Counted from the stretch's first letter, positions 44,531 through 53,933 are shown. The stretch: 64,000 bases of DNA from Methylosinus sporium (GCF_003113265.1 NZ_PUIV01000001.1:372001-436000), one strand, 5' to 3'. Numbers and translations are program-made. Notes: generated by a model not told the origin, from the sequence alone.

Positions 44531-45391
44531 ATGACCCAGAAGCTGCTCTTCCTTCTCGACACCGATGCGGTCCCGAGCGTGTTCGACACGGTCGTCGCCT
44601 ATGACGGCGGCGCGGATCACGTCATCGGCTACGCCAATGTGACGCCTGCGAATGTTGGCGCGCTGGTCGATGGCGCGATCTACACGCGCGGTCCGAAGGA
44701 GAAGCAGTTCACCGCGCTCTTCGTGGGCGGCGGCGATATGGTCGCCGGCGAGACCTTGTTCAAAGCGGTGCGCAAGCGCTTCTTCTCGAATTTCCGCGTC
44801 TCCGTGATGCTCGACTCCAACGGCTCCAATACGACGGCGGCCGCGGGCGTGGCGCTGCTCGCCAAGGCCAAGCCGCTCGCCGGCAAGAAGGCCATCGTGC
44901 TCGCCGGCACCGGCCCGGTGGGTCTGCGCGCCGCGGCCTTCCTGCATTCGGAGGGCGCCGAGGTCGCCATCACCTCGCGCCAGAAGTCGCGCGCCGACGC
45001 TGCGGCGGCCGCGCTACAGGAGCGTTTCGGCTTCACGCCCACCGCGGTCGAGGCGGTGGACAACGCCGCCCGCGCCGCGGCGGTGAAGGGAACCAATATC
45101 GTCTTCGCGGCGGGCGCCATCGGCGTGCAGCTGCTGGAAGAGAAGGATTGGCAGAACGATCCGACGATCGAGCTGCTCGCCGACGTCAATGCGCAGCCGC
45201 CGCTCGGAATCGGCGGCGTCGAGGCGACCGACAAGGCGAAGGAGCGTCACGGCAAGATCGTCATCGGCGCGCTCGGCGTCGGCGGCTTGAAGCTGAAGCT
45301 GCATCGCGCCTGCATCGGCCAGCTGTTCGAAGCCTCGGACAAGGTGCTCGACGCCGAGGAAATCTACGCGCAAGCCAAGGCCAACGCCTGA
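44531..45391 (+). CDS. mtdA: NADP-dependent methylene-H4F/methylene-H4MPT dehydrogenase
   Basis: 286 residues. MtdA interconverts methylene- and methenyl-H4F (and the H4MPT forms) with NADP; in the serine cycle it acts in the reductive direction. Landmarks: N-terminal KLLFLLDTDAVPSVFDTVVAYDGGADHV, then MLDSNGSNTTAAA, nucleotide loop KKAIVLAGTGPVGLRAAAFLHSEGA, and LLADVNAQPPLGIGGVE. Directly followed by fchA after 17 nt. Its presence next to fchA is diagnostic of H4F-linked assimilation in methylotrophs. Confidence 0.96.
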   Translation: MTQKLLFLLDTDAVPSVFDTVVAYDGGADHVIGYANVTPANVGALVDGAIYTRGPKEKQFTALFVGGGDMVAGETLFKAVRKRFFSNFRVSVMLDSNGSNTTAAAGVALLAKAKPLAGKKAIVLAGTGPVGLRAAAFLHSEGAEVAITSRQKSRADAAAAALQERFGFTPTAVEAVDNAARAAAVKGTNIVFAAGAIGVQLLEEKDWQNDPTIELLADVNAQPPLGIGGVEATDKAKERHGKIVIGALGVGGLKLKLHRACIGQLFEASDKVLDAEEIYAQAKANA

Positions 45392-45408
45392 CCTGAGGAT
45401 CGACGAGA

Positions 45409-46038
45409 ATGACCAAGGACGAAACGATCGGCAAATTTCTCGACGATCTCGCCAGCGAGCGCCCGACGCCGGGCGGCGGCGGCGCCGCCGCGGTGATGGG
45501 CGCGATCGGCGCGGCGCTGGTGTCGATGGTCGCCAATCTCACCATCGGCAAGAAGAATTACGAAGCCGTCGAGGAAGATCTGAAAGCGGCCCGGGCCGAG
45601 GCGGAGCGCGTTCGCGCCGAGCTGACCGCGGCGATCGAGGAAGACGTCGTCGCCTTCAATTCTGTGATGGGGGCCTATGGCCTGCCGCGCGCCACTGATG
45701 AGGACAAGGCCGCGCGCTCGGCCGCCATTCAGGCCGCGCTGAAGGACGCCACGCTCGCCCCTCTTCGCGCCGTGAAAGCCTGCTTCGAGGTGATCGTTCT
45801 CTCCGAGGCCGCTGCCGACAAGGGCAATCTCAACGTTATCAGCGACGCCGGCGTCGCCGTTCTCGCGGCCAATGCCGGATTGCGGAGCGCCGCTCTCAAC
45901 GTCTACATCAATGCAAAGGCGATCAAGGATCGCGATTTCGCCGAAAAGCAGATCGCCGAAGTCGAGGCTCTGCTGGCCGCGGCGGCCGAGAAGACGGAGG
46001 CCGTCTACAAGGTCGTGAGAGACAAGATCGGCTCGTGA
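45409..46038 (+). CDS. fchA: Methenyl-H4F cyclohydrolase
   Basis: 209 residues of the FCD/FTCD-C cyclodeaminase-like family, which methylotrophs use in place of FolD. It interconverts 10-formyl-H4F (from FtfL) and 5,10-methenyl-H4F (for MtdA). LASERPTPGGGGAAAVMGAIGAALVSMVANLT is the family N-terminal region, and NLNVISDAGVAVLAANAGLRSAALNV follows. Coupled in position with mtdA and 48 nt before mtkA. Confidence 0.95.
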   Translation: MTKDETIGKFLDDLASERPTPGGGGAAAVMGAIGAALVSMVANLTIGKKNYEAVEEDLKAARAEAERVRAELTAAIEEDVVAFNSVMGAYGLPRATDEDKAARSAAIQAALKDATLAPLRAVKACFEVIVLSEAAADKGNLNVISDAGVAVLAANAGLRSAALNVYINAKAIKDRDFAEKQIAEVEALLAAAAEKTEAVYKVVRDKIGS

Positions 46039-46086
46039 GATTTCGTCGCGCGAAGCGGCGACAAAAACTGCAAGGGGAGAGGGAAC

Positions 46087-47256
46087 ATGGACGTCCATGA
46101 GTATCAAGCCAAGGAATTATTGGCGAGCTGCGGCGTCGCCGTGCCCCCCGGCACCGTCGCTTTCAGCCCCGACCAGGCCGTTTACGCGGCGACCGAGCTC
46201 GGCGGCTCGCATTGGGTGGTGAAGGCGCAGATTCACGCCGGCGCGCGCGGCAAGGCCGGCGGCGTCAAGCTGTGCCGCACCTATCACGAGGTTCAGCAGG
46301 CCGCGCGCGAATTGCTCGGCAAGCGTCTCGTCACCAAGCAGACCGGGCCGGAAGGCAAGCCGGTGCAGCGCGTCTATGTCGAGCTCGCCGATCCTTACGA
46401 GCGCGAGCTGTATCTCGGCTTCGTGCTCGACCGTAAGCTCGAGCGCGTGCGCGTCATCGCCTCCAAGCATGGCGGCATGGAGATCGAGGAGATCGCCAAG
46501 ACCGATCCCGACGCTATTCTTCAGGTCATCGTCGAGCCGGCCGTCGGCCTCCTGCCCTTCCAGGCGCGTGAGCTGGCCTTCCAGCTCGGCTTGAACCTCA
46601 AGCAGGTCTCGCGCGCGGTTCAGTCGATCCTCGGCGCCTATCGCGCGTTCCGCGACAATGACGCGACCATGCTGGAGATCAATCCGCTGGTCGTCACCAA
46701 GGACGACAAGGTTCTCGCGCTCGACGCGAAAATGTCCTTCGACGACAACGCCCTGTTCCGTCGCCGCAACATCGTCGACATGAACGATCCCTCGCAGTCC
46801 GACCCGCGCGAGGCGCAGGCGCTCGAGCATTCGCTCAATTACATCGGACTCGACGGCGAGATCGGCTGCATCGTCAACGGCGCCGGCCTCGCAATGGCGA
46901 CGATGGATATGATCAAGCACGCCGGCGGCAATCCGGCGAACTTCCTCGATGTCGGCGGCGGCGCCTCGGCCGAGCGCGTCGCGACGGCTTTCCGTCTCGT
47001 GCTCTCCGACGCCAATGTGAAGGTAGTGCTGGTCAACATCTTCGCCGGCATCAATCGCTGCGACTGGGTCGCGCAGGGCGTCATCGACGCGGTGAAGGCG
47101 ACGAACATCACCGCGCCGCTCGTCGTGCGTCTCGCCGGCACCAATGTCGAGGCCGGCCGCAAGCTACTCGACGAGAGCGGCATCAATGTCATCACCGCCG
47201 ATTCGCTGGCCGACGCCGCCCAAAAGGCCGTCGCCGCTTGGCGCTCCGTGAAGTGA
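46087..47256 (+). CDS. mtkA: Malate thiokinase (malate-CoA ligase) beta subunit
   Basis: 389 residues, an ATP-grasp subunit homologous to SucC. With MtkB it makes malyl-CoA from malate, CoA and [39 protein letters not shown] and [13 protein letters not shown] are typical of the family, as are ...EINPLV and [14 protein letters not shown]. In serine-cycle organisms MtkAB lies next to ppc and mcl, as here, which separates it from TCA succinyl-CoA synthetase. Preceded by AAGGGGAGAGG. Confidence 0.95.
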   Translation: MDVHEYQAKELLASCGVAVPPGTVAFSPDQAVYAATELGGSHWVVKAQIHAGARGKAGGVKLCRTYHEVQQAARELLGKRLVTKQTGPEGKPVQRVYVELADPYERELYLGFVLDRKLERVRVIASKHGGMEIEEIAKTDPDAILQVIVEPAVGLLPFQARELAFQLGLNLKQVSRAVQSILGAYRAFRDNDATMLEINPLVVTKDDKVLALDAKMSFDDNALFRRRNIVDMNDPSQSDPREAQALEHSLNYIGLDGEIGCIVNGAGLAMATMDMIKHAGGNPANFLDVGGGASAERVATAFRLVLSDANVKVVLVNIFAGINRCDWVAQGVIDAVKATNITAPLVVRLAGTNVEAGRKLLDESGINVITADSLADAAQKAVAAWRSVK

Positions 47257-47278
47257 GCGGCGTGGCCGGGAGGAAATA

Positions 47279-48166
47279 ATGAGCATTCTGATCGACGAAA
47301 AAACGCCCATCCTCGTCCAGGGCATCACCGGCGACAAGGGCAGCTTCCACGCCAAGGAGATGATCGACTACGGCACGAATGTCGTCGCCGGCGTCACTCC
47401 GGGCAAAGGCGGGAAGACCGTGCATGGCGTGCCGATCTTCGACACGGTGCGCGAGGCGGTGAAGCAGACCGGCGCGACCACCAGCATCACTTTCGTGGCC
47501 CCGCCATTCGCGGCCGACGCGATCATGGAGGCGGCGGACGCCGGCATTCATCTCATCTGCTCCATTACCGACGGTATTCCGGCTCAGGACATGATGCGCG
47601 TGAAGCGCTATTTCCTGCGCTATCCGCGCGAGCGCCGGCCGATGATGGTCGGGCCGAACTGCGCCGGCATCATCAGCCCCGGCAAGGCCATGCTCGGCAT
47701 CATGCCCGGCCATATCTACAAGCAGGGCAATGTCGGCCTCATCTCGCGCTCCGGCACGCTCGGCTATGAGGCGGCCTCGCAGCTCAAGGAGCTCGGGCTC
47801 GGCATCTCGACCTCGGTCGGCATCGGCGGCGATCCCATCAACGGCTCGTCCTTCCTCGATCATCTCGTGCTGTTCGATCAGGACCCGGAGACGGAAGCCG
47901 TGCTGATCATCGGCGAGATCGGCGGTCCGCAGGAGGCCGAAGCCGCGGCCTGGATCAAGGAGAATTTTTCGAAGCCCGTCGTCGGTTTCGTCGCCGGCCT
48001 AACGGCGCCCAAGGGTCGCCGCATGGGCCATGCCGGCGCGATCATTTCGGCGACCGGCGACAGCGCCGCGGAGAAGACCGAGATCATGAAGTCCTATGGC
48101 CTCACCGTCGCGCCGAGCCCGGCCGAGTTCGGCTCGGCCGTCGCCGCCGTGCTGAAGCGCGCGTGA
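47279..48166 (+). CDS. mtkB: Malate thiokinase (malate-CoA ligase) alpha subunit
   Basis: 295 residues, SucD-like CoA-binding subunit. [37 protein letters not shown] (in parts) is the CoA-binding N-terminus, and [21 protein letters not shown] and [12 protein letters not shown] contain the phosphohistidine loop (GHAGA). Starts 22 nt after mtkA with GGGAGGAAA as ribosome-binding site; the two subunits are clearly co-expressed. Confidence 0.95.
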   Translation: MSILIDEKTPILVQGITGDKGSFHAKEMIDYGTNVVAGVTPGKGGKTVHGVPIFDTVREAVKQTGATTSITFVAPPFAADAIMEAADAGIHLICSITDGIPAQDMMRVKRYFLRYPRERRPMMVGPNCAGIISPGKAMLGIMPGHIYKQGNVGLISRSGTLGYEAASQLKELGLGISTSVGIGGDPINGSSFLDHLVLFDQDPETEAVLIIGEIGGPQEAEAAAWIKENFSKPVVGFVAGLTAPKGRRMGHAGAIISATGDSAAEKTEIMKSYGLTVAPSPAEFGSAVAAVLKRA

Positions 48167-48176
48167 CACGAGACAC

Positions 48177-48203
48177 GCCTCTTCCCGCGCCGCGGGGAGA
48201 GGC
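48177..48203. terminator. Hairpin between mtkB and ppc
   Basis: GCCTCTTCCCGCG pairs with CGCGGGGAGAGGC apart from one G-U pair. It sits 10 nt after the mtkB stop. Confidence 0.5.
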
Positions 48204-48236
48204 TCCCATTCGCCTCACCATAGCCAGGGAGACTGC

Positions 48237-50984
48237 ATGACCGCCGACCAGAAGGTCTTGTCCGAATCGACTTCGTCCGCCGCTCCCTCGGCGCTGGCGA
48301 CGCGATCGGTCAAAGAGGCGGCGGCCTTTCTGTTCGACCAGCTCGTCGGCGTAGCGCAGCGCCATCAGCCGGAGATCGCGCCCGTGCTGCGCGGCTTCGC
48401 CTCCTCCGCCGGTCTGCCCCCGGCGCTGCTGGGGCGCGCCCTGCAGGCGCAAGGCATTTGGTTCCAGCTTCTGTCGATCGCCGAGCAGGCCTCGGCCATG
48501 CGCCGCCGCCGCACCATAGAGCGCGCCAAGGGCCGCGACGAATTGCTCGGCTCCTTCGCCCATGTTCTCGCCGACGCCGCCAAGGCCGGCGTCACCGCCG
48601 ACGAGATTCGCGCGCAGCTCAAATCGCTGCGCATTCGCCCGGTCATCACCGCGCATCCGACCGAGGCCAAGCGCGTCACCGTCCTCGAGAAGAATCGCAA
48701 AATCTATCTGCTGCTCAAGGATCTCGAATCTTCGCGCTGGACCGATCGCGAGCGCGCCGCCCGTATCGGCGCCGTCGGCGATCAGATCGAGCTCTTGTGG
48801 CTCACCGGCGAATTGCATCTCGAGAAGCCGACAGTCGAGCACGAGGTCGCCTGGGGCCTGCATTTCTTCGCCGAAAATCTCTTCGATCTCGCGCCGGAAA
48901 TGCTCGCCTCCTTCGAGAGCGCGCTCGCCGCTCATTATCCCAATGAGCGCTTCGACATCACGCCCTTCTTCCAATTCGGCTCCTGGATCGGCGGCGACCG
49001 CGACGGCAATCCTTTCGTCACCAATGCGGTGACGCGCGAGACCATGGTCGTCAACGCGCTCGCCAGCCTCGACTATTACCGCCAGCGCATTCTCGATCTC
49101 GCGCGCGTGCTGTCGATCAGCGAGCGCTCGGCGACGATCCCGGCCGAGTTCCGCGCCGCGCTCGAGGCGGAGCTCGCGCAGGTCGAGGACGCCGCGCGAA
49201 TCCGTACGCGCAATCAGGGCGAGGCCTTCCGCCAATATCTCACCTGCGTGCTGCGCAAGCTCGACGAGACGATCCTCACCACCAAGGGCGAAGGCCGCGG
49301 CAAGGCGCGCTACGCCAACGCCGACGAGCTGATCCGCGATTTGCGCGCTCTCGAGCAGGCGCTGACCGAGAGCCGCAGCCCTTCGCTCGCCAATGACATG
49401 GTGCGGCCGGTGCGGCGCGCGGTGGAGATCTTCCGCTTCAGCACCGTGCGTCTCGATCTGCGCGAGAACACGACGCGCACCAATAATGCGCTGCGTGATA
49501 TCTATCGCATCAAGACCGGCAAAGACGCCCCGGACGTGGATTCGCCCGAGTGGCAGGCTTGGCTCATCGCCGAGCTGGCGCAGCCGCGCAATGGCCTTCC
49601 GCTCACCGGCCTCGCGCCGGAGTCGCAGGACACGCTCGACATGTTCGCGCTGGTCGCGGACATGCGCTCGCGGCTCGATCGCGAGGCCTTCGGCAGCTTC
49701 ATCCTCTCCATGACGCATTCGGTCGCCGATGTTCTCGGCGCCTATGTGCTGGCCAAGCATGGCGGGCTCTATCTCGACGACGCCGGCCTCGAGCTGTGCA
49801 CCCTGCCGATCGTGCCCTTGTTCGAGACGATCCCCGATCTGCGCGCCGCGCCCGTCATCATGCGCGAGCTCTTGCGCGTGCCGGTCGTGCGCCGCAGCAC
49901 GCGCTGGCAGGGCAATGTGCAAGAGGTGATGATCGGCTATTCCGACTCCAACAAGGACGGCGGCTTCATGTCGTCCAACTGGGAGCTGGCGAAAGCGCAA
50001 TCGAAGCTCACGCGCCTCGGCGAGGAGCTGGGCGTGGCCATCGCCTTCTTCCACGGCCGCGGCGGCTCGGTCAGCCGCGGCGGCGCGCCGACCGGACACG
50101 CCATCGCCGCGCAGCCGGCGGGCTCCATTCGCGGCCGCTTCCGCGTGACGGAGCAGGGCGAGGTCGTCTCCTTCAAATACGCCAATCGCGGCACGGCCTC
50201 CTATCAGCTCGAGCTGCTGGCGAGCAGCGTCTTCGCCCATGCGCTGAAGTCGGAGCGCGAGGACGCGCTCGTTCCCCGCGCGGAGTTCGACGATGCGCTG
50301 GAGGCGCTCTCCGGCGCCTCGCTCGCGGCCTATGGCAAATTCATCGCCGATCCCGATCTCGTCGCCTATTTCCAGGCGGCGAGCCCGCTCGAGGAAATCT
50401 CGCTGCTCAATATCGGCTCGCGGCCGGCCCGTCGCTTCGGCGCGCGCAGCCTCGCGGATCTCCGCGCTATCCCTTGGGTCTTCGCCTGGGCGCAGAATCG
50501 TCACGCCATCACCGGCTGGTATGGCGTCGGCTCCGGCCTCGCCAGCTTCATCGAGGTGCGCGGCGAGCGCGGCCTGCAGCTGCTGCATCGCATGTTCGAG
50601 GATTCGCGGCTCTTCCGCCTCATTCTCGATGAGGTGGAGAAGACGCTGGCGATGGTCGATCTCTCCATCGCGCGGCAATACGCCTCGCTGGTCGCCGACG
50701 AAGCCGTGCGCAAGAAGATCTTCTCGGCGATCGAGGCCGAATATCACCTCACTTGCGAGAGCGTGCTGCGCATCACCGGCGGCGGCGAGATCGGCGCGCG
50801 CTTCACCGACTATCAGGCGCGGCTCGCGCATCGCCTCGCCACCATCAATGAAGTCAACCGCGAGCAGGTGGAGTTGCTGCGCCTGTTCCGCACCACCGAA
50901 GAGGAAGCGCTGAAGGAGGAATACAAGTCGGCTCTGCTGCTGTCGATCAGCTGCATCGCCGCCGGCCTCGGCGCCACCGGATAA
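48237..50984 (+). CDS. ppc: Phosphoenolpyruvate carboxylase
   Basis: 915 residues. Carboxylates PEP to oxaloacetate, the CO2-fixing step of the serine cycle. Catalytic landmarks: ITAHPTEAKR (HPTEA, His), IGGDRDGNPFVT, MIGYSDSNKDGGFMSSNW, FFHGRGGSVSRGGAPTG, and ..FTDYQARLAHRLATINEVNR near the end. The usual QNTG C-terminus is replaced by ending LGATG, which fits the divergent ppc type of serine-cycle methylotrophs that is less sensitive to allosteric control; that last point is inference. 70 nt after mtkB. Confidence 0.95.
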   Translation: MTADQKVLSESTSSAAPSALATRSVKEAAAFLFDQLVGVAQRHQPEIAPVLRGFASSAGLPPALLGRALQAQGIWFQLLSIAEQASAMRRRRTIERAKGRDELLGSFAHVLADAAKAGVTADEIRAQLKSLRIRPVITAHPTEAKRVTVLEKNRKIYLLLKDLESSRWTDRERAARIGAVGDQIELLWLTGELHLEKPTVEHEVAWGLHFFAENLFDLAPEMLASFESALAAHYPNERFDITPFFQFGSWIGGDRDGNPFVTNAVTRETMVVNALASLDYYRQRILDLARVLSISERSATIPAEFRAALEAELAQVEDAARIRTRNQGEAFRQYLTCVLRKLDETILTTKGEGRGKARYANADELIRDLRALEQALTESRSPSLANDMVRPVRRAVEIFRFSTVRLDLRENTTRTNNALRDIYRIKTGKDAPDVDSPEWQAWLIAELAQPRNGLPLTGLAPESQDTLDMFALVADMRSRLDREAFGSFILSMTHSVADVLGAYVLAKHGGLYLDDAGLELCTLPIVPLFETIPDLRAAPVIMRELLRVPVVRRSTRWQGNVQEVMIGYSDSNKDGGFMSSNWELAKAQSKLTRLGEELGVAIAFFHGRGGSVSRGGAPTGHAIAAQPAGSIRGRFRVTEQGEVVSFKYANRGTASYQLELLASSVFAHALKSEREDALVPRAEFDDALEALSGASLAAYGKFIADPDLVAYFQAASPLEEISLLNIGSRPARRFGARSLADLRAIPWVFAWAQNRHAITGWYGVGSGLASFIEVRGERGLQLLHRMFEDSRLFRLILDEVEKTLAMVDLSIARQYASLVADEAVRKKIFSAIEAEYHLTCESVLRITGGGEIGARFTDYQARLAHRLATINEVNREQVELLRLFRTTEEEALKEEYKSALLLSISCIAAGLGATG

Positions 50985-51011
50985 ACTCTTACACAGGGAA
51001 AGGGAGTCATC

Positions 51012-51986
51012 ATGAGTTTCACTTTGATCGAGCAGGCGACGCCGCGTCTCCATCGCTCCGAGCTGGCCGTTCCGGGCTCCGCCCCGGGCATGTTCGAGAA
51101 GGCCGCGGCCTCCAAGTCCGACCAGGTCTTCCTGGACCTCGAGGACGCGGTCGCTCCGGACGACAAGGAGCAGGCGCGCAAGAACATCATCCAGGGCCTC
51201 AACGAGATCGATTGGGGCTCCAAGACCATGACGCTGCGCATAAACGGCCTCGACACGCATTACGCCTATCGCGATGTGGTCGACGTCGTCGAGAACTGCC
51301 CGCGTCTCGACGTGATCCTCATTCCGAAGGTCGGCGTTCCGCAGGACGTCTACGCCATCGACATGCTGGTCACGCAGATCGAGAGCTACAAGAAGCGCAC
51401 CAAGCGCATCGGCTTCGAGCTCTTGATCGAGACCGCGCTCGGCATGGCCAATGTCGAGGCGATCGCTCAGGCTTCGAAGCGCAATGAGGCGCTCTCCTTC
51501 GGCGTCGCCGACTATGCGGCCTCGACCCGCGCCCGCACCACCGTCATCGGCGGCGTGAACCCGGATTACGGCGTTCTCTCGGACAAGGACGCCGAGGGCA
51601 ATCGCCAGTATTTCTGGGCCGACCAGTGGCACGCCGCGCAGACGCGCTTCCTCGTCGCCGCGCGCGCCTATGGCCTGCGTCCGATCGACGGTCCCTTCGG
51701 CGATTTCGGCGATCCGGACGGCTATATCGCCGCCGCCAAGCGCGCCGCGGTCCTCGGCTTCGAGGGCAAGTGGGCGATTCATCCCTCGCAGATCGATCTG
51801 GCCAATCAGGTCTTCACCCCCTCTGAGGCGGAAGTGAAGAAGGCCCGCCGCATCCTCGAGGCGATGGAGCAGGCCGCCAAGGAAGGCCGCGGCGCCGTGT
51901 CTCTCGACGGCCGCCTGATCGACATCGCCAGCATCCGCATGGCGCAGGCGCTGATCGACAAGGCGGATCAGATCGGCGCTGCGTAA
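51012..51986 (+). CDS. mclA: Malyl-CoA lyase
   Basis: 324 residues of the HpcH/CitE family. Cleaves malyl-CoA to acetyl-CoA and glyoxylate, closing the serine cycle. HRSELAVPGSAPGMFEKAA, FLDLEDAVAPDDK (Mg-binding Glu-Asp), LIETALGMANVEAIAQAS and FEGKWAIHPSQID are all present. 27 nt after ppc with GGGAAAGGGAG before the ATG. The next cycle gene, gckA, is displaced downstream by the DUF559/repeat insertion. Confidence 0.96.
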   Translation: MSFTLIEQATPRLHRSELAVPGSAPGMFEKAAASKSDQVFLDLEDAVAPDDKEQARKNIIQGLNEIDWGSKTMTLRINGLDTHYAYRDVVDVVENCPRLDVILIPKVGVPQDVYAIDMLVTQIESYKKRTKRIGFELLIETALGMANVEAIAQASKRNEALSFGVADYAASTRARTTVIGGVNPDYGVLSDKDAEGNRQYFWADQWHAAQTRFLVAARAYGLRPIDGPFGDFGDPDGYIAAAKRAAVLGFEGKWAIHPSQIDLANQVFTPSEAEVKKARRILEAMEQAAKEGRGAVSLDGRLIDIASIRMAQALIDKADQIGAA

Positions 51987-52008
51987 GCAGCCGAATCGTC
52001 GGGTTCAT

Positions 52009-52100
52009 CCTTCTCCCACTCATGGGAGAAGGTGGCCCGGCCATAGGGCGTCCTTTAGGACGCCCGTCGCAAGCGACGGGCTATGGCCGGGTCGGATGAG
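52009..52100. repeat. Palindromic repeat, left copy flanking DUF559
   Basis: Begins CCTTCTCCCACTCATGGGAG, continues AAGGTGGCCCG, has two internal hairpins (GGGCGTCC..GGACGCCC and CCCGTCGC..GCGACGGG) inside a GGCCATAG/CTATGGCC stem, and ends GGGTCGGATGAG. The ends match the reverse complement of 52473-52523. Confidence 0.75.
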
Positions 52101-52108
52101 GGCTCTTC

Positions 52109-52542
52109 ATGCCCGCACGAGTCTCGAAGTCGAAGACAGCATTCGCACGCAGCTTGCGGCGTGAGATGACGAACGCCGAGGAATTCTTTGGCGTTCCTTG
52201 CGCAATTCTGGGCTCGAGGGTCTGAAATTCCGGCGGCAAGTCCCCGTCGGGAACTATGTCGTGGATTTCCTCCGTGTCGAACTCCGGCTGATCGTCGAGC
52301 TCGACGGCCGGCCTCACGAACAAGAAGACCAACGCCGCCATGACGCGATCCGGGATCGCTGGCTGTGTGAACAGGGTTACCAAGTGCTCCGCCTAGACAA
52401 TGACCTCGTCATCGGCGGCGGAAATATTCCGTTGGAGCGGATTCGGGAGGCGATCGCAAATCGTCCCGGACCCTCATCCGACCCGACTTCGTCGGGCCAC
52501 CTTCTCCCACAAGTGGGAGAAGGGAGAACACGAAGATCGTAG
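52109..52542 (+). pseudogene. DUF559 (Vsr-like nuclease fold) gene with a 1-nt frameshift
   Basis: The N-terminal part starts at the ATG at 52109 (MPARVSKSKTAFARSLRREM then TNAE) and runs out of frame; its own frame stops at 52223. The rest continues one frame over from 52183 as ILWRSLRNSGLEGLKFRRQ, then VPVGNYVVDF and LRLIVELDGRPHEQ. Joined by one missing base at about 52181 the two parts give a typical DUF559 protein of about 144 residues with the E-x-K/D-G-like nuclease core. So it is either broken or carries a sequencing error. Its C-terminal coding runs into the right flanking repeat. DUF559 proteins are thought to be nucleases of the very-short-patch type; function here is unknown. Confidence 0.75.
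52473..52523. repeat. Palindromic repeat, right copy flanking DUF559 (inverted)
   Basis: CTCATCCGACCCGACTTCGT leads into GGGCCACCTTCTCCCACAAG and TGGGAGAAGG. Its reverse complement matches both ends of the left copy at 52009-52100 (31 nt with two mismatches, plus a 12-nt end), lacking the long centre. Confidence 0.75.
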
Positions 52543-52553
52543 CGCGCCCCTTT

Positions 52554-52576
52554 CTTCTCCCGCCGAGCGGGAGAAG
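52554..52576. repeat. Hairpin before gckA
   Basis: CTTCTCCCG and CGGGAGAAG pair around CCGAG; same CTTCTCCC theme as the repeats beside DUF559. It precedes the gckA start by about 30 nt. Confidence 0.55.
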
Positions 52577-52606
52577 GGAGAACGTCGAGATTCAGGGATT
52601 CGGTCT

Positions 52607-53884
52607 ATGTCTGACGATTACCGCACGCTTCTCCGTGCCATGTTCGACGCCGCTGTCGGCGCGGCGCATCCGTCCGTCTGCCTGCCAGCCTTCCTCGAGA
52701 AGATCGCGCCGCCCAAAGGCCGCACCATCGTCGTCGGCGCGGGCAAGGCGGCGGCCTCCATGGCCGCGGCGGTCGAAGCGCATTGGCCGCATCCGATCGA
52801 GGGCCTCGTCGTCACCCGTTACGAGCATGGCGCTCCCACCTCCAAGATCGAGGTGATCGAGGCCTCGCATCCGGTGCCGGACGCCGCCGGCCGCGCCGCC
52901 GCGGGCCGTATCCTGCAAAAAGTTCAGGGCCTCACCGAGGATGATCTCGTGCTCGCGCTCATCTCCGGCGGCGGCTCGGCGCTGATGGCGCTGCCGGCGG
53001 ACGGCGTCAGCCTCGAGGAGAAGCAGGCCGTCAACAAGGCGCTGCTGAAAAGCGGCGCGACCATTTCCGAGATGAATTGCGTGCGCAAGCACCTCTCCGC
53101 CATCAAGGGCGGACGTCTCGCCCGCGCCGCCGCGCCGGCCAAGGTCGTCGCGCTGATGATCTCCGACGTGCCGAATGACGATCTCTCCGTCATCGCCTCC
53201 GGCCCCACAGTGCCGGACCCGACGACGCGCCAGGACGCGCTCGCCGTCATCGCCAAATATAAGATCGATGCGCCGGCCGCCGTGCTCGCCTATCTGTCGA
53301 CCGACGCCTGCGAGACGCCCAAGCCCGGCGACAAGATTTTCGATCGCGTCGAGAACATTCTCGTCGCGACGCCGCAAGGCTCGCTGGACGCCGCCGCCGC
53401 AGTGGCGAGCAAGGCCGGCTTCACGCCGCTCATCCTCGGCGATCTCGAGGGCGAATCGCGCGATGTCGCGCTGGTGCATGCCGGCATCGCCCGGCAGATC
53501 GCCCGCCATGCGCAGCCGATCGCGCCGCCCGTCGCCATCATCTCCGGCGGCGAGACCACCGTCACTGTGCGCGGCAATGGCAAGGGCGGCCGCGACGCCG
53601 AGTTCCTGCTGGCGCTGACGCTGGCGCTCGAGGGGTTCGGCGGCATTTCCGCCATCGCCTGCGACACGGACGGGATCGACGGCAGCGAGGACAATGCCGG
53701 GGCGATCATGACCGCCGACAGCTTCGCGCGGGCGGCGGCGCAGGGCGTCGATCTCAAGGCGCTGTTCGCCAATAATGACGCCTATACCGCCTTCGAGAAG
53801 CTCGGCGATCTGCTCGTCACCGGCCCGACCCGCACCAATGTGAACGACTTCCGCGTCATTCTGGTGCCCGGGCGCGCGAGTTGA
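52607..53884 (+). CDS. gckA: Glycerate 2-kinase (MOFRL/GckA family)
   Basis: 425 residues from the ATG at 52607; the open frame goes 69 codons further up through repeat sequence and is not coding there. Phosphorylates the D-glycerate made by HprA to 2-phosphoglycerate, feeding PEP for Ppc. N-terminal GRTIVVGAGKAAASMAAAVE, LISGGGSALMALPADGV, MNCVRKHLSAIKGGRLA, and the MOFRL end (IISGGETTVTVRGNGKGGRDAEFLLAL in parts, CDTDGIDGSEDNAGAI). Last gene of the serine-cycle run. Confidence 0.95.
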   Translation: MSDDYRTLLRAMFDAAVGAAHPSVCLPAFLEKIAPPKGRTIVVGAGKAAASMAAAVEAHWPHPIEGLVVTRYEHGAPTSKIEVIEASHPVPDAAGRAAAGRILQKVQGLTEDDLVLALISGGGSALMALPADGVSLEEKQAVNKALLKSGATISEMNCVRKHLSAIKGGRLARAAAPAKVVALMISDVPNDDLSVIASGPTVPDPTTRQDALAVIAKYKIDAPAAVLAYLSTDACETPKPGDKIFDRVENILVATPQGSLDAAAAVASKAGFTPLILGDLEGESRDVALVHAGIARQIARHAQPIAPPVAIISGGETTVTVRGNGKGGRDAEFLLALTLALEGFGGISAIACDTDGIDGSEDNAGAIMTADSFARAAAQGVDLKALFANNDAYTAFEKLGDLLVTGPTRTNVNDFRVILVPGRAS

Positions 53885-53897
53885 CGGCATTCCGAGC

Positions 53898-53926
53898 TTG
53901 CCGGCGTCGGGTGTAATAATATAACA
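53898..53926 (+). promoter_or_regulatory. znu operon promoter with Zur box
   Basis: TGTAATAATATAACA (53912-53926) matches the alphaproteobacterial Zur consensus TGTTATANTATAACA at every defined position but one. It covers a TATAAC -10 (53920-53925) that has TTGCCG (53898-53903) 16 nt upstream. Zur bound here would block the promoter when zinc is ample. Predicted start near 53932, just before the ATG at 53934. Confidence 0.75.
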
Positions 53927-53933
53927 TTCGGAA

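Noticed and set aside
48102-51782. A 1226-codon open frame on the minus strand
   Set aside because: It is the antisense shadow of ppc and mclA in high-GC DNA; it is Arg/Asp/Glu-rich, has no family motif, and the + strand genes are certain.
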